Source: Cryptomeria japonica
Lineage: Eukaryota; Streptophyta; Pinopsida; Cupressales; Cupressaceae
Length of the DNA stretch: 64,000 nt
NCBI RefSeq assembly: GCF_030272615.1
Contig: NC_081414.1
Location: 341,042,502 to 341,106,501 of the forward strand
Reading direction: 5' to 3'
The notes beneath the pieces were generated by a model. That model was not told where the DNA came from. It searched no databases and was given only the letters and a program-made list of their open reading frames with translations. Within the stretch, counting starts at the first letter, position 1; every line of letters begins with the position of its first letter. The translations under genes and the position numbers were made by a program. Of this stretch, positions 46,898 through 60,334 are shown in pieces.

Positions 46898-47652
46898 GTT
46901 GGAATCCAAGAACACTGAGAGGGGGGGGGGGGGGTGGGGAGGGGGGTGAATCAATGTTCTGTCGGTAATGTTAGTTTTTAACTTATTCCTTATTAACTAG
47001 TTAACAGTAAATAAAATTAGAATGCATACACAAAATAACACAATGAAGGGCAACACCATAACACCAAGATTTATTCGTGGAAAACCCTACAAGGGGAAAA
47101 ACCATGGTGGGGCTAATACCCACAATATCTATATACTTGATCAAGGTATACAAATATTACATAAGAGGGTCTGCACATGCAGAAAGGCCAACCGCCTAGA
47201 GCTCACTGCTCAAACACAAAATATAGGAAGTCTCACTGACTTACATAACACTTACAAGTGTTTACAAATGAAAATGAACTTATAAATAGCATCTGGCCAT
47301 GCTAGATAAGTTCCGGTGAATGCTCTGACATCCTTCTTTGTATACCGGTTCTTTGATACTCTGTTCTGCTATCGATTAAGTTGTGCATGTGAAACTGCAC
47401 ACAGTCACTTCCAACACATACCAAAACTCACTGAAATATTTGCAATCAAAAGCTTGCATACCATCTAACACATATATGATTTATCGTTGAGGTGATCTTC
47501 TTAAATATCCTTCTAACTTAACCATGTCGGCTTCAACAAGAAACATAAACAAGTCGGCTACCGAAACATAAGGAAAATCAAACATAAATCCAATGACCAT
47601 GCCGACCATCACACCTTACCATCAGAATCCTTGAAGACATAATCGAGACCAA
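46898..47652 (-). mobile_element. Truncated LTR, same family as 6515-7461
   Basis: The plus strand starts tgttggaatccaagaacact, the reverse complement of the 3' end of the LTR at 6515-7461, followed by a G-rich run and aaaccatggtggggctaata, the conserved internal block. It ends without a CAACA terminus at about 47652, so the U3 start is missing. A poly-G run of 15 or more at 46921 may be length-variable. Confidence 0.75.
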
Positions 47653-47660
47653 AATATTAA

Positions 47661-47790
47661 TAAAGCTAATATATAATAGTCTAATATTTAATAAAGCTAA
47701 TATATAATAGTCTAATATATTAAATAAAGCTAATATATAATAGTCTAATATATTTAATAAAGCTAATATATAATAGTATAATATTTATAA
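47661..47790 (+). repeat. 31-33-bp tandem repeat, four copies
   Basis: Units taaagctaatatataatagt plus ctaatat... start at 47661, 47692, 47725 and 47758. A single related unit exists in the other duplicated copies (42076, 51962), so the expansion is local. Confidence 0.85.
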
Positions 47791-48871
47791 ACCTTATGCA
47801 ATATTAATAAATTTAATATATAATTGTCTAATTAATTAATTAAAATTCATAATTTATTGTTAAAAATTAATTAATATTCATAAATATCTTTTTATTATTA
47901 AAAGTTTGGCAATCAACTTGAACATGGCATAATCTATTTAAGTGCGCAAAATTCACACTAGTGGTTGCAAGAATAATTATGTCATTCCTTTGGATTATGT
48001 ACAATTCTTTTTGTTGTGCATAATAATTATATGTACATGTTGCCACTTGATAACATTTTTATGATTTATACATTGACTTTATGTATTGTCTTTATTGCTT
48101 GAAAGTTGAATATGAAATAAAATTAATTCATCACACAAATAGAAAAATTATGATAACGAGAACAATGATAATATAATGATATACCATGCAAAGGTGGATG
48201 CACAAAAAAAATGGTTTAAATATTTATATTCTAGAGCAAATAATGAATTTATTTGTGACTTGGTGAGTAATTTTATCCACCTAACTCAATCCATTTAAGT
48301 GTCAAGATGAAGGGTATATCTAATTATGTAAAAATATTAGAAATATAGAAAAGATGAGTTTTTCATACTTCATGTAAATGACTACTAGCTCTCAAATTTA
48401 ACTATGTTGATCTTTTTCTATATTAAAGAAAAAATACAATTGAATGCAAATATTGAAAGCTATTGCAAGAATGTGATATCACATAGGCATGAGCTATAAT
48501 ATTATACACTTAGTAGGAGCTCGATTTTCTCCTCCAAAAGTATCTCATATGTATGCTATATCTTTGATTGACAAGGCCTAGTTTATTATCAAGCTCGATG
48601 ATGTCATCAAAAATCCAAAAGCTACAAAATTCTAAATGCATATATGAAAAACTAAAGAATTCATTTTTCCCAAACAAAAGAATTGAATTACATCTATATG
48701 ACATGAAAACCTATCCATAACGTGTACTATTGAAACTTTGTTGCATGAATGAAATGCCATCTTTTATATTTGTGTTATGTTCATCTTGTAAGGTTGGTCA
48801 AAATTAGGGCTTTACCACCTAGAGGATTGATAAGGCCACTAAGATCCAAACTTACATTAAGGAGGAAAGAT
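47785..48871 (+). repeat. Segmental duplication unit 1, second part
   Basis: Aligns at roughly 95 percent by eye with 51930-53031, from cttatgcaatattaataaa to ggaggaaagatg. It contains no gene. Its first about 125 bp also repeat 42050-42180, so the intervening 5.6-kb block is flanked by direct repeats. Confidence 0.88.
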
Positions 48872-48879
48872 GATTCCGT

Positions 48880-51800
48880 TTAATTAAATATAACGTTTTG
48901 AATTCTAGGGGAAGCGTACTAGTAGTCATTATAGCTAACTTTGCGCACCCATAGATTCTAAATAGTATATTAGATTTTGATGTTTTTGTTGTTGTTGTTT
49001 TCATATGTTACTTAACTACTTATAACTATTGTTTTGGCTTTTGGGTAGTAACGATGCACATTGTGGGATCCGTTATGTGCTATTTAATCAGGAATATGCT
49101 TTTAATTTGATCATTTGACCTTTCTAATCTCAGTTGCCCAACCCACCTACCTCAATTGTAGGGGAGATAATAAAGCTTCAAAAAGTTGCTTCGTAAGGGT
49201 GACAACTATCTCCTCTCACCCACCCCCTGTCCAACCTATTCTCAACCAATAGCTTCATTGGCCAATAACGAGTTTCTCTATAGGAGAATTGGATAGATGA
49301 ATCGGGTCTGCTTTTGCAATGAATCCATTTGTTCTAGTTGGATATAAGAAAAAGCATAAGAGGGTTCTAGCCCTCTTCTTTTATAGTTGGTGCAAAGAAA
49401 TCCTTTGGGAAAGCATTGACTTTGTCTCTCCTCTCTGCACAGTCAACTAATATTGTGGATTTGATTGATTAGTCCAATCTTTTTGTCAACCTTCATTATC
49501 TCAGGTTTCATCCACACATTTCAAAGTGCCTCTTGATACTTTCTTAAAGATGCCCTAATAATCATGCACTTAAAATTGCCAATGCTTATGCACAAATGCA
49601 CCAACATTAGTGTTGTATGGGTAACAATAAAGGTGCACAAATGAGCTAATTATGGTAAAAAAATGTTAAAAAATGAGCAACTATTGGTACATGTGAAATT
49701 TATTAATGGGCTTTTAGACTTTGTTTTTTTTTTTTTTGTTTTTTTAAAGTTAGTAATTGGGAGGTTGGGTGTGCAAGGAGTGAATGATTATTGGAACATG
49801 GACAGTAACCGGTGCTCTTCCCCTATTAATCTTATAAAAAAATATGCAAATGGAAAGTGTAGAACAATGGACATAGAGGAAAAAAACAAGCAACAAAACA
49901 ACAAAATTATGTTATAAAATTCAAGATAGCTTAAAAGCATTGAAAAAATCTTATATAAGGGCTTAAATCAAATGGAAAGAAAAGATATTCATTGATCAGA
50001 TAAAAACTAACTTTCATAGTCTCACATATTAAATATCAAGATGGATGACATTGAAAACGGAAAGAAAGTATGTACCTTTTATATCAAAACAATTGCAATA
50101 TGAATTTTTGTAAAGTTTTCAAGCTATGTAATGTTTTTTATATATTATGTCTTCTGTTGGCCTATGTAATCTGATGTCTTTCTCTCTTAGTTGCTCGCTA
50201 TTATTATTGCTGCCTATTGGCATAGTGTATTCAGTCTATGTTGTGAAGTATTCTCCTTCAACTACTTCTGGTAGGTATTATTATTTGTAATCTTGCTTCA
50301 ATTCAATATTAAAAAAAAATGAGATTACACATGCAGTTGCGTTAAGTGCCAATTTAGACCAGTTGGGGTTGATTCACTGCTTGCTTAAGAAGGGAATTTA
50401 TTCCTCCAACACTGAATTGATGGGGTCTCGATTTAAACGTTGGCTTAGTTTTCAAATATATATTTCAGTCTTCGATGAGATTTTCTAATTTGACAAGCAA
50501 ATGGAATGATTAAAAGTTGGTGATTGAAATGAGATGATTTGACATTTAATTTTATATATATATGGAGAAGCATTAAAAATAATCTCCATAATAAAACTAT
50601 TAAAAAACTAAACACCACTGATCTCATGAATCTTTGAATGAGCAGTTCGAATGGAGGGTCCCATAAACCATGTTATTCCTTCTGGCTGTCCCCGTGATGA
50701 TCTTTTGGGAAGGTTCCTGGAAATCGAGTGCGCAAAGAAACAAGGTAGGATTCCTCGCTTTTCCTGGTGCCGTATTAGTGCGGACACATGTGAAGGCCAA
50801 AGATGTAAGTCAAGTGGAAGTTTCCATCCACGAAAATATGCCGACCACACTAGCTTGCTTTGACCTGCGTTTTAAATTTATAATCTAGATTAACGTATAA
50901 AGGAATATTTTAAATATATTTTAAATTTAAATTGAAAAGTGAAAGGGAAATGACAGAGCTATCTAGTGTATTGGATATTTGGTGTAATTTCGTTTTTTGT
51001 TTTAGATTAAGAGAATGAACTTTTTTCATAACATACATATATGACTATTAAAAGATACGATATTATATAATAACAAATATTATAAAATGTTATTATTTTA
51101 ACTATTTCAAGTTTATAAATGGAAGTTAATATATTAAATTTTATAAAATTAATAATAGAATGATTATATGAATGCATTTACTATTTTTATTCACAATTTT
51201 ATTTTAATTTTCTATAAAATAAATTATTCAACATTTTTTAGTTGGTAGGTTATATGTTGTAATAGTTTTCATCTTGAAAGTTATCTTGTGTTGTAAAATA
51301 ATTGTTGATATTTTGGATTGTGTTAGTTTTTTTAAAATAAGTTTTTGGTAAGACTAGGTTAGTGTGATTTGTGCCTTGGTTGCAATATGTATGCAACACG
51401 ATTTTTTAATTAAATCTTGAACAACTTTTCATTATGCTAGTCTAATTTCACATTTCCTAATAGGTTAAAAGCATATGAATTGATAGAAAATGGATATATT
51501 ATTCATACATGCATAAAACTTTCAATACACTGATTAAAGCTTGCCTTATCCTTTCATATCGATCATTAGTTTCAATATTATTATTAAATTTAACCCTTTT
51601 CCACTATCACAACTCTTGCCAACTTTGGATGGCTATTAAATGCACCCTCACAAAATCATACCTTATAATATTTGATATTTGTGAAATTTTGATAGATTTT
51701 CTTCACCATCATTCTATAAGTTTCATATCATTTTTTTGTTATCTTTGATGTTTTTTATTAGTGTCTCTAGCAATAATATTAAGGCACAAATATATGCCAA

Positions 51801-53031
51801 TATTGCTTCTCAGTTAGACCTTAGAATTATTGAAGATCTTTTGTTTCTTGTGTCCATAAAAAAGCCTCTTGAGCTAGTTCAAATTGCAATTCAACCAATT
51901 TTTTTAAGGTTGCGTTTATTTTATATTTTTCTAATATTTATAAAACTTATGCAATATTAATAAAGGTAATATATAATAGTCTAATTAATTAATTAAAATT
52001 AATAATTTATTGTTAAAAATTAATTAATATTCATAAATATCCTTTTATTATTAAAAGTTTGGCAATCAACTTGAACATGGCATAATCTATTTAAGTGTGC
52101 AAATTTCACACTAGTGGTTGCAAGAATAATTATGTCATTCCTTTGGATTATGTACAATCCTTTTTGTTGTGCATAATAATTATATTTACATGTTGCCACC
52201 TAATAACATTTTTGTGATTTATACATTTACTTTTATGTATTGTCTTTATTGCTTGAAAGTTGAATATGGAATAAAATTAATCCATCACACAAATAGAAAA
52301 ATTATGATAACAAGAACAATGATAATATAATGATATACCATGCAAAGGTGGATGCACCAAAAAAAATGGTTTAAATATTTATATTCTAGAGCAAATAATG
52401 AATTTATTTGTGAGTTGGACTTGGTGAGTAATTTTATCCACTTAACTCAAACCATTTAAGTGTCAAGATGAAGGGTATATCTAATTATTTAAAAATATTA
52501 GAAATATAGAAGACATGAGTTTTTCATAGTTCATGTAAATGACTACTAGCTCTCAAACTTAACTATGTTGATATTTTTTTATATTAAAGAAAAAAATACA
52601 ATTGAATGCAAATATTGAAACCTATTGCAAGAATGTGATATTACATAGGCATGCTATACTATTATACACTTAGTAGGAGCTCAATTTTCTCCTCCAAAAG
52701 TGTCTCATATGTATGCTATATCTTTGATTGACAAGGCCTAGTTTATTATCAAGCTTCATGATGTCATAAAAAATCCAAAAGCTACAAAATTCTAAATGCA
52801 TATATGAAAAACTCAAGAATTCATTTTTCCCAAACAAAAGAATTGAATTGTCTATATGACATGAAAAATCCTCCATAATGAGTACTATTGAAACTTTGTT
52901 GCATGAATGAAATACCATCTTTTATATTTGTTTTATGTTCATCTTGTAAGGTTGGTCAAAATTAGGGCTTTACCACCTAGAGGATTGATAAGACCACTAA
53001 GATCCAAACTTACATTAAGGAGGAAAGATGA
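48880..53031 (+). repeat. Segmental duplication unit 2
   Basis: Directly follows unit 1 in tandem. It starts with aattaaatataacgttttga, the counterpart of 40270, carries a 916-bp insertion at 48908-49823, and then matches 40280-42180 and 47785-48871 without the 5.6-kb block seen in unit 1. No convincing gene; short frames are not shared between copies. Confidence 0.88.
48908..49823. mobile_element. MITE-like insertion in duplication unit 2
   Basis: The 916-bp segment begins ggggaag and ends cttcccc. About 35-50 bp inside each end, ttgcgcaccca (left) mirrors ttgcacaccca (right, reverse strand), so the terminal inverted repeats are imperfect but extended. Both flanks read TA, and unit 1 has the uninterrupted site gaattctataacctc. 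No coding capacity. A TA duplication suggests a mariner-type element, but the class is not established. Confidence 0.65.
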
Positions 53032-56000
53032 ATCCGATTGATCCAACCCTCAAGTGATTGAATATAGATTAGATTGGTGTTCCTCCTTGTTTGAGTCAAA
53101 ATTGAATTTAAAATTGTATAAGTTCTAGGACAAACAATAAGAAATTGGACCAAAAGAACAATAATAGAATGTTTCAGATTTCACACAGAGTTGTAGATAA
53201 AGATCTAAGAAGGGAAAATAGATTATAACCCATAGTTGAAAATTTGGGGTTTCTAGGACCAGGAGGGTGGGACGGACTTGGTCTTGCAGATTCTAGGGCA
53301 GGCAAGTGCAATGTTTTTAAGATTAGGAGAACACACAAAATCCACTACTAGAAGATCAAGTTGATTTTTGGGGACTAGGATAGTGGAAGCTACCTGGTCC
53401 TCATCTTTTTGTTCCTATAAAATTTGAACTTGTTTGTCATTGTGTACTCTATTAGAATCTCCAATCGTAGTACCTGAATCAATTTCTTGCACACAAAAAG
53501 AGAGAAGAAAGGATTGTAGATAGGGGTTTGCCTTGGGTCAAACCTCGGTTTAGGAATTAACATTGAATTGAAATAATAATTGAAACATGAAATTATGAAG
53601 TAAATGCTAAATGATATACATCATCTCTATGATGCTTGGTTGAAGGTTGATGATAAAATGCTCTTTCGATGTGACCACTAATGTTGAATGCAATAAAATG
53701 ACAAACACATGAACATGAATGACCTAATCAAACATACATGCTTGCATGAAGATTGATGTGACTTACTCCATGATGCTTGAAGAATATGGTGGGATGAAAT
53801 GTTGCCCTGAATCCTTGAGAATGCTTGATGATAACTTCTTGATCTATGCATGAATGATGGATGAATACATCTCTATGTGAAAATGAATTGATAGGAAGTA
53901 TTTATATAGGGCTATCTAGGTAAATTATCAATTAGACCAACCTGCAATGGTCAAATTGATCCACAGGGAGAAAAATCCATCATGGAGGGAAACTGCCCAC
54001 TCTTATTTGAAATAGGTCATGTTTAAGGAGGACCAGGGCGGTGAGGGTTCCTTGGTCCAAACAGGGGTGCCCCAATGCCCTTGTCATCCCATATGTAATA
54101 GGATAAATAAACAAGAAAACAAGAGGGCATAGTCCCCAGATGGGGTCCACTCAATTGTGCAGTTGAGTGACATCAAATTTGGAGTAAAAAGGGCCAAAAC
54201 GGGCCTAGGGGAGAATGAAGACAAAATACGCTAAATTAGGAGCACAAATATGAGGTGTGAATCATACAAGGTTACAATTTATGATTCTACACATCCTATA
54301 TAGAATATTCACACCTCTTTGAAAATTAGCTAAATGCATGGTAACATGTAGCTAATGCCATGATGAACCTACTCTCAAAATCTAAATTTAATACTAAATT
54401 TTAAAAATTTGTTCAAACATATTAAATAAACCTTACATAACCAAATAAAAAATCAAGGACATTTCATATCAATAAATTGAGAAATTATGTTGAAATACAA
54501 GAATTAATCAATATCACTTCACATAAATCTCTCCATGGTCCTTGAGTTGATAACTAGAGATGAATGAAATATGATTGAGGGTCTTCTTTCATGCTTTATT
54601 GGATATTGCAATTATACCTTGCGATAACAAGTTACTATCAAGCCCACCACGGCCAAAATGAATGAAGAGAGGAAAAAGTGTGTCATTGCTTGCTTCGCAT
54701 TGGAGCAATGAATAATATTGAAGGAGATGTAAATAGCTTATAGAAGTTTTTTTTACTGTAATGGCCAATGGTATTGGTGCCACTCAAAACTTGAATAACT
54801 TGGAGTTGGAGATCATAAGAAAATCCACTGATTGTGATACGCTAGATTAAACTGGAGTTGTTAATCTATGATTGGCACATATCACTAACATACTCTAGGA
54901 TGCCCAATGGTTCTCTCAAACCCTCCAAATTATCACCACCATTCTGGCGTGACAAGGTTGAATTTAGTACAAGTAAAAGTTTAGAAGGGTAATGATGTTG
55001 GCAGGAACAAAATAGCCAGATACACTTTCGGGAATCATGACGCATCTCACTAGACATCACTTAGGCTGAAAGCACAAGAATTAGAACATAAAATATAGGC
55101 TAGAGGCTACATATGGGTAACGTCTCATCTTGGAGCTATAAAAATATTGTGAGATACATTCACCAATAGTAAAGTAGATATAGGGAGATAGGTTGAAAGT
55201 ATGAGAAAAGGTAGAGTATATAAAGGAATGATTGTAATATGAATTTATAAGGAGATACAGGGTTTATATGATGTATTATATGAGTGTAATTAATATAATT
55301 AATTTTGGGTCTCAAGTCTATATGTTGTGTATGTGTTTTGTATTTTGTTAATTAAGTAATATATTGTTTAGATTTGATTCAATGTCTTTCTTAATAGGAC
55401 TAAATTTAGGGTATAAGATTACAAGAATAGAAACTCATTGGAGCTCATAACTCTGATCTATGTCCTCAAATTTCTTGTTAACAAATGGGTTGTCTAGATA
55501 GGGTATAGGGACACGCTACATTAAGAGTGTACAAACATTCTTTGGTTTAGGGAATGTTATAAAGAATGGTAATAACAATAAAAAAATAGATATATTTAGC
55601 TTCTCTTGTCTAAAAATATTTTGTGTCCACTTCTAAAAAAATTTAAAAAGGGATAATATTGTATGGGAACAAAGGGAAGGAAAATGGACATGGAGTACAA
55701 AAAAGAAAATGTTGTTACATTTCTTTGATTCACATTTTTGTGTTCTTAGGTCAATGTACTAATTTAGCAAACGTGAATTGTGAATTCTTCATGATGGCCA
55801 TGTAATTTTCATGATAAGGCTATACTATTGGGGCAATCATCTAGTTGTTGTGGCAAATGATTATACTATTGTACTAATTGTGCAACCACTACTTATGGAG
55901 GATCAATGTTTTATATATTGTTAAAATATGAATTTTGAAGAGGTAGAATGACTACCAAAAGATACAAAAAACAAAGCAAACCAAGACACATGTTAACAAG

Positions 56001-56594
56001 GCAAACATGAATAAGCAGATTGTGTGGCCATTGTAAAATTTATCCATCATTTTTATGCCATAATATTTTTTCATGTGTTATAAATTATAGTGGACTCTAA
56101 AATTTGAGCCATCTAATATTGCATAAAAATGAGTACCTATAAGAAAGGAACTCTTTGTATTTAAGGATTTTGTATTGTACTAAAGGGAATGAAGAAAGTA
56201 AGGTGCATATAGGCACAAAACTATGAAATTAGAATTCAAAATTAAATAACTGTAAATTTGATTCCACTTAAAATGAATAAATCTTATGATTTTAAGTCCA
56301 CACCACAGTACCAAACTGAAGTATTCATTAACAAACTTATTTTAAAGACCAAACATAAATCTTTGATAACGAACTCATCTTTTAAAGACTTTACACTCAT
56401 TTTATATAACACTTTTACACAATTCTTAGATTGCTCAAAATACTACGATACAATTTTAAGAGTACATAAATGCCTTGAAAAACATATATACTCCAATGTT
56501 TCATTGGCGCGTTCTACTTTTCTATTTACACCGCTGACGTCAGGATACTCTTGGGTCAAAATTGGATGTCGAGAACTTACCACTTCCAAGTCCG
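53032..56594. other. Intergenic DNA, no gene recognised
   Basis: About 3.5 kb downstream (3') of the receptor kinase gene. The part at 53040-54300 is less AT-rich and looks like old transposon DNA, but no LTR ends or domain could be assigned. Short minus-strand frames near 54589-55060 match nothing known. The rest is AT-rich. Confidence 0.5.
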
Positions 56595-59500
56595 TTAATG
56601 TGAGAAGTAAATCATTTCGTTGTCACCCTCGGAGTGTGTACTTGAAACCCTTTGCAGATATGGAAATTCTATTTTATCCCTTCTCTCCTTACAATTTTCC
56701 CCACCGCATTTCTCCAACATTTCCACCACTACTCTCATACAAGGCCGCTGCTTTGGTTCTCTGTTCGTGCAAACCAAACCCACACGTAAGAGGCGTAGCA
56801 TTTGTTCTATGCAATTATCTTCGATTATTCGCTCATCCAGCACTTCACTCTCTCCGCCCATCCAGATTGTGTTGCGTATCCACCCCACGATGTCCACGGC
56901 CTCTCCATAGTCTGCCTCACCCGTCGCTTTCCTCCCGCTCACCAGCTCTAAAATCACCACTCCGAAGCTGTACACGTCACTTTTCTCATCCACCCTTAAC
57001 CTCTCAACATATTCTACTCGCAGAGAAAAAATAAAATAAAATTAAAAAATGAGATAATCTATCCAGGAAAAAGCTAAAATATTAGAATTTGAAGAAGAGA
57101 AGAGAAAATATTCGTACCAGGGGCTATATATCCGTGCGACCCGACATAGCCAGACACCGTATACTCATCGCCCAACCTCTCAAGCACTCTGCATACGCCA
57201 AAATCTGCAATTTTAGCTCCAAAATCTCCGTCCAGCAAGATGTTGCTGGATTTCACATCCCTGTGCAATATTGGAGGGAGGCAATCATGATGCATATAAC
57301 TCAGCCCGCGAGCCGCGTCAAGAGCGATCTGATAACGTATCGGCCATTGCAGCGGCGTTTCTGGGCCACCGTGCAGACGGTCGAACAAGCTGCCGTTGGG
57401 CATGAACTCGTATACCAACAGCTTAGAATTGGACTCTTCACTTGAAATGCAGCAGAGAAGCTTTAAAATGTTGTTGTGCCGGATAAGCCCCAATGTATCA
57501 ACCTCCACTTCCCCTCTTTTATTATCTTCTTGCTCGCCTTTTCTCTTAAAGCTTCCCAATCTGCTCACGTTCCTGATCTTCTTAACGGCTACAGGTTGCC
57601 CGTTGTTGAGAATGACCTTGTAAACTTTTCCAGCACCCCCGGATCCAATCACGTTGGCCGCTTTCAAATTGTTGAGGATGTATATCTCGTCCACATCTGT
57701 CGAGTGGAATGAAGTTAATATCCACGATTCCGTTCTGCTTGGCTTCCTGAGACGCGAACAACGTACATAAATGAAGCCCAACGCCACGGCAACTATAAGT
57801 AAAAGCATTACCAGAAAGAGGGACAAAATCTTAGGTGACAACTTATGAGGAGAGGAACACGGTCGTAGCATCAAATTCTGGCCTCCGCATAGCCTCGGAT
57901 TTCCCAGAAACTCCTCCTTGAAAGTCATACTGTCTAGAGCATCCGGAATGCGTCCAGATAACTGATTGTTGGAGACATTAAAAACAGACAGCTTCAGGTT
58001 TCCTAAGGCGGGAGGAATTCCGCCAGAAAGCATATTGTTTGACAGATCAAGATTGTTCATGATGTCGTTCAGAGCTGCAGGAATTTCGCCTGTAAGTCCA
58101 TTGTGAGCCAAATTGAGCCAACTGAGTTTCTTTAGCAATGTTAGATTTTTGGGAATTTCCCCTGAGAGAAAATTATGGTCCAGCTGGAGGGTACTGAGCA
58201 AACTCAAGCGCCCGAGCTCATGGGGAATGGGGCCTAACAAACAGTTGTTGCTGGCTTTGAGCACTTGAAGATTTGTCAGCTGTCCAACTTGTGCAGGGAT
58301 GCTTCCTTCGAACCGATTATTGCTTATCTCCAACCGACTCAGATTCTTCGCTTCGCCGATTGCAGCTGAAATCTGACCTTCAAACTTATTGTTGGTGAGA
58401 AATAATTCCTTGAGATTGGAAGCACCCCATAGTCCAGGAGGAATCTCGCCACTCAGCTGGTTGTTGTCGATGTACAGATACTCTAGAGAATTGCAGTCTT
58501 CAAAGGACGAAGGCAGAGTACCATTGAATTTGTTTGAAGTGACAAGAAAGCTGTAGAGCTCTCCCCCTCGACACAGATTCTTTGGCAGAGGGCCTTCCAA
58601 TTCGTTTCCCACCAGATCAACAAGAATGAGATTGGAGAATGTACCCAAACTCTGCGGCAACCATCCACTGAGCTTGTTGCCGAACAGCTTCAAATAACTC
58701 AAGTAGCGCAGCTTGCCGAGCTCAGTAGGTATCTCCCCGGTCAGCCGATTGTTATACAAATGGAGAGAATTCAAATATGTGAGATTGGAGACTCCCTCGG
58801 GAATTGCGCCGTGAAGTTGATTGTCGCCAAAATCCAAACTGTACATGCTCCTCAGTTGGCCAATGTTGGCAGGAATATGGCCAGACAAATTGTTGCCATA
58901 GAGGAACAAGTGTGTCAAATTTGAGAGAGCCATTAAACTGGTAGGGATCTCACCCGAGAGATTATTCAGCGACAAGTCCAACTCCTCCAGCTGGGTTAAA
59001 TTGCCCAAGAAAGTTGGGATTCCACCCAGAAGACTACAGTTCTGTAGCCACAACTGCTGCAGTTGCTTTAAATTGCCGAGCTCGCTGGATATCACACCAG
59101 GATGCAGAGGATTGTTGTCAAACGTGAGGTTCTTCAGAGACTTCAAATTCCCGACAAACTTAGGGAATTCTCCATTCAAACTATTTTCGCTGAAGAAGAG
59201 AGCCTCGAGCTTTCGCAGCATTCCAAAGGCTGGAGGAATGGAGCCACTGAAACTATTTCCTGCCAAATTCAACTCTTTCAAGTCACTCAATTCAGAGATA
59301 CGAGTGGGCAGAGTACCAGAAAAGTGGTTGCTGGATAAATCGAGCTTGTGCAAACGCTTGCAATACAAAAGGCCGCGTGGGAAGGGACCGCGGAAAGCAT
59401 TGCCTGGGAGGGTCAACACCGTGAGATTAGGAAGGCCACATATGGCGGAGGTCAAGTTGCCAGAAATGGAGGCTTCCGTGAGATCAACAGTGGTAACGGT

Positions 59501-59719
59501 GTTGAAAGTATTACAGGAGATTCCTTGCCAAGCACATGGATTTTGGTGAGACTCATTCCAGTCCCTCAAAGCATTTCGGGTGTCCTCCCAATCTCCCATT
59601 TTTATTTTGAGCAGAATTATACCATCATGCGAGAGGGAAGTGCAGCGAAGAAGCAAAAGTGAAAATGCATAAATGCAGCAAAAGAAAGTGAGAGTGTGGA
59701 TGGGTATTATTGCTGCCAT
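56595..59719 (-). CDS. LRR receptor-like kinase, subfamily XI (HAESA/HSL-like)
   Basis: Exon 1 is 59719-57118 and exon 2 is 57013-56595; joined they give 1006 residues, the family's usual size. The protein has a signal peptide (hydrophobic 8-27), an LRR N-cap with NPCAWQGISCN, about 22 leucine-rich repeats, a juxtamembrane Cys pair, one membrane segment (about 628-650, ILSLFLVMLLLIVAVALGF) and a Ser/Thr kinase. Kinase motifs are complete: GSGGAGKVYK, VAVKKI, HRDVKSSNILL, ADFGV, and YIAPEY formed across the splice. This RD-type, plasma-membrane receptor class binds small peptides in known members (HAESA, HSL, CEPR). The start ATG gives the signal peptide directly. The exact ligand and orthology cannot be told from sequence reading. 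Confidence 0.93.
57014..57117 (-). other. 104-bp intron of the receptor kinase gene
   Basis: The minus strand has donor cctg|gtacga and acceptor gcgagtag|aatatg. Splicing joins the G and AA of a Glu codon, restoring YIAPEYVERLRV in the kinase activation segment. An acceptor three bases earlier (gcgag) would insert an extra residue and spoil the APE motif. Confidence 0.9.
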
Positions 59720-60334
59720 AGTATCTATGTTTTAGCAAAAGAAAAAGCTCTCCCTGGATAAATGTCGGGAAAACTCTCAGATATAAGGCTCGTTGATGGA
59801 CTGTTTTTCTCCGCAACTTCCAATGGAGGGCAGAAAAAGAAGATAGTGCGAAAAAGAAGGAAACGAAAAAGTGTGAATAGGTAAAGAAAGCCTAATGACA
59901 AATTTGGGAAAAACATACACCAAATGAAAAAGTGTGATTACGTTAAGAAAGCCTAGTAAGAAATTATGTGGGGTTTTAGCCTTGCTTTGAGGAAAAAAAA
60001 CAACACGAATTACTTGATATAGTTTGTCACTTCTTATTGCTAAGCTTTTAGAGTTCATCTGCAGCTGTGTACAAAGTGTCAATGTGTATGGAATTTTTTT
60101 TAATGTGGAATTTTTACAATGATTTCATATCTAATTCATCTATAATTAGAATTATTTGACACATAAAGATTACATTTTTAAATATTCAAAAGTTTATTCA
60201 ATTAAATATTCATAACAAGATTTATATTATAATAACATATAAAAATATATATACAAAAAATTACAAACAAAATCTTGATCATTAAAAAAAAAGAAAGCTT
60301 ATCATATTGAACAATAAAAGATAAAAACAAAAAA
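59720..60334 (-). promoter_or_regulatory. Upstream region of the receptor kinase gene
   Basis: The minus strand has a TATA-like ttatat at 59786-59781, about 62 bp before the ATG. Purine-rich segments (59828-59890) follow. No other motif was assigned. Overlapping short frames here are not supported. Confidence 0.4.

Noticed and set aside
50608-50888. Overlapping small ORFs on both strands in duplication unit 2
   Set aside because: The frames are not maintained in the other copies at 40674-40895 and 60640-60712.
40266-53031. Duplicated kinase gene copies
   Set aside because: Neither unit contains LRR or kinase coding sequence; only the upstream-type sequence is shared.
54589-55060. Short minus-strand gene
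   Set aside because: Two unrelated 64-codon frames with no domain, splice logic or similarity known to me.
56258-57034. 258-codon plus-strand frame
   Set aside because: It overlaps exon 2 of the receptor kinase on the other strand; the kinase motifs show which strand is coding.
59001-59549. 182-codon plus-strand frame
   Set aside because: Mirror of the LRR repeats of the kinase gene.
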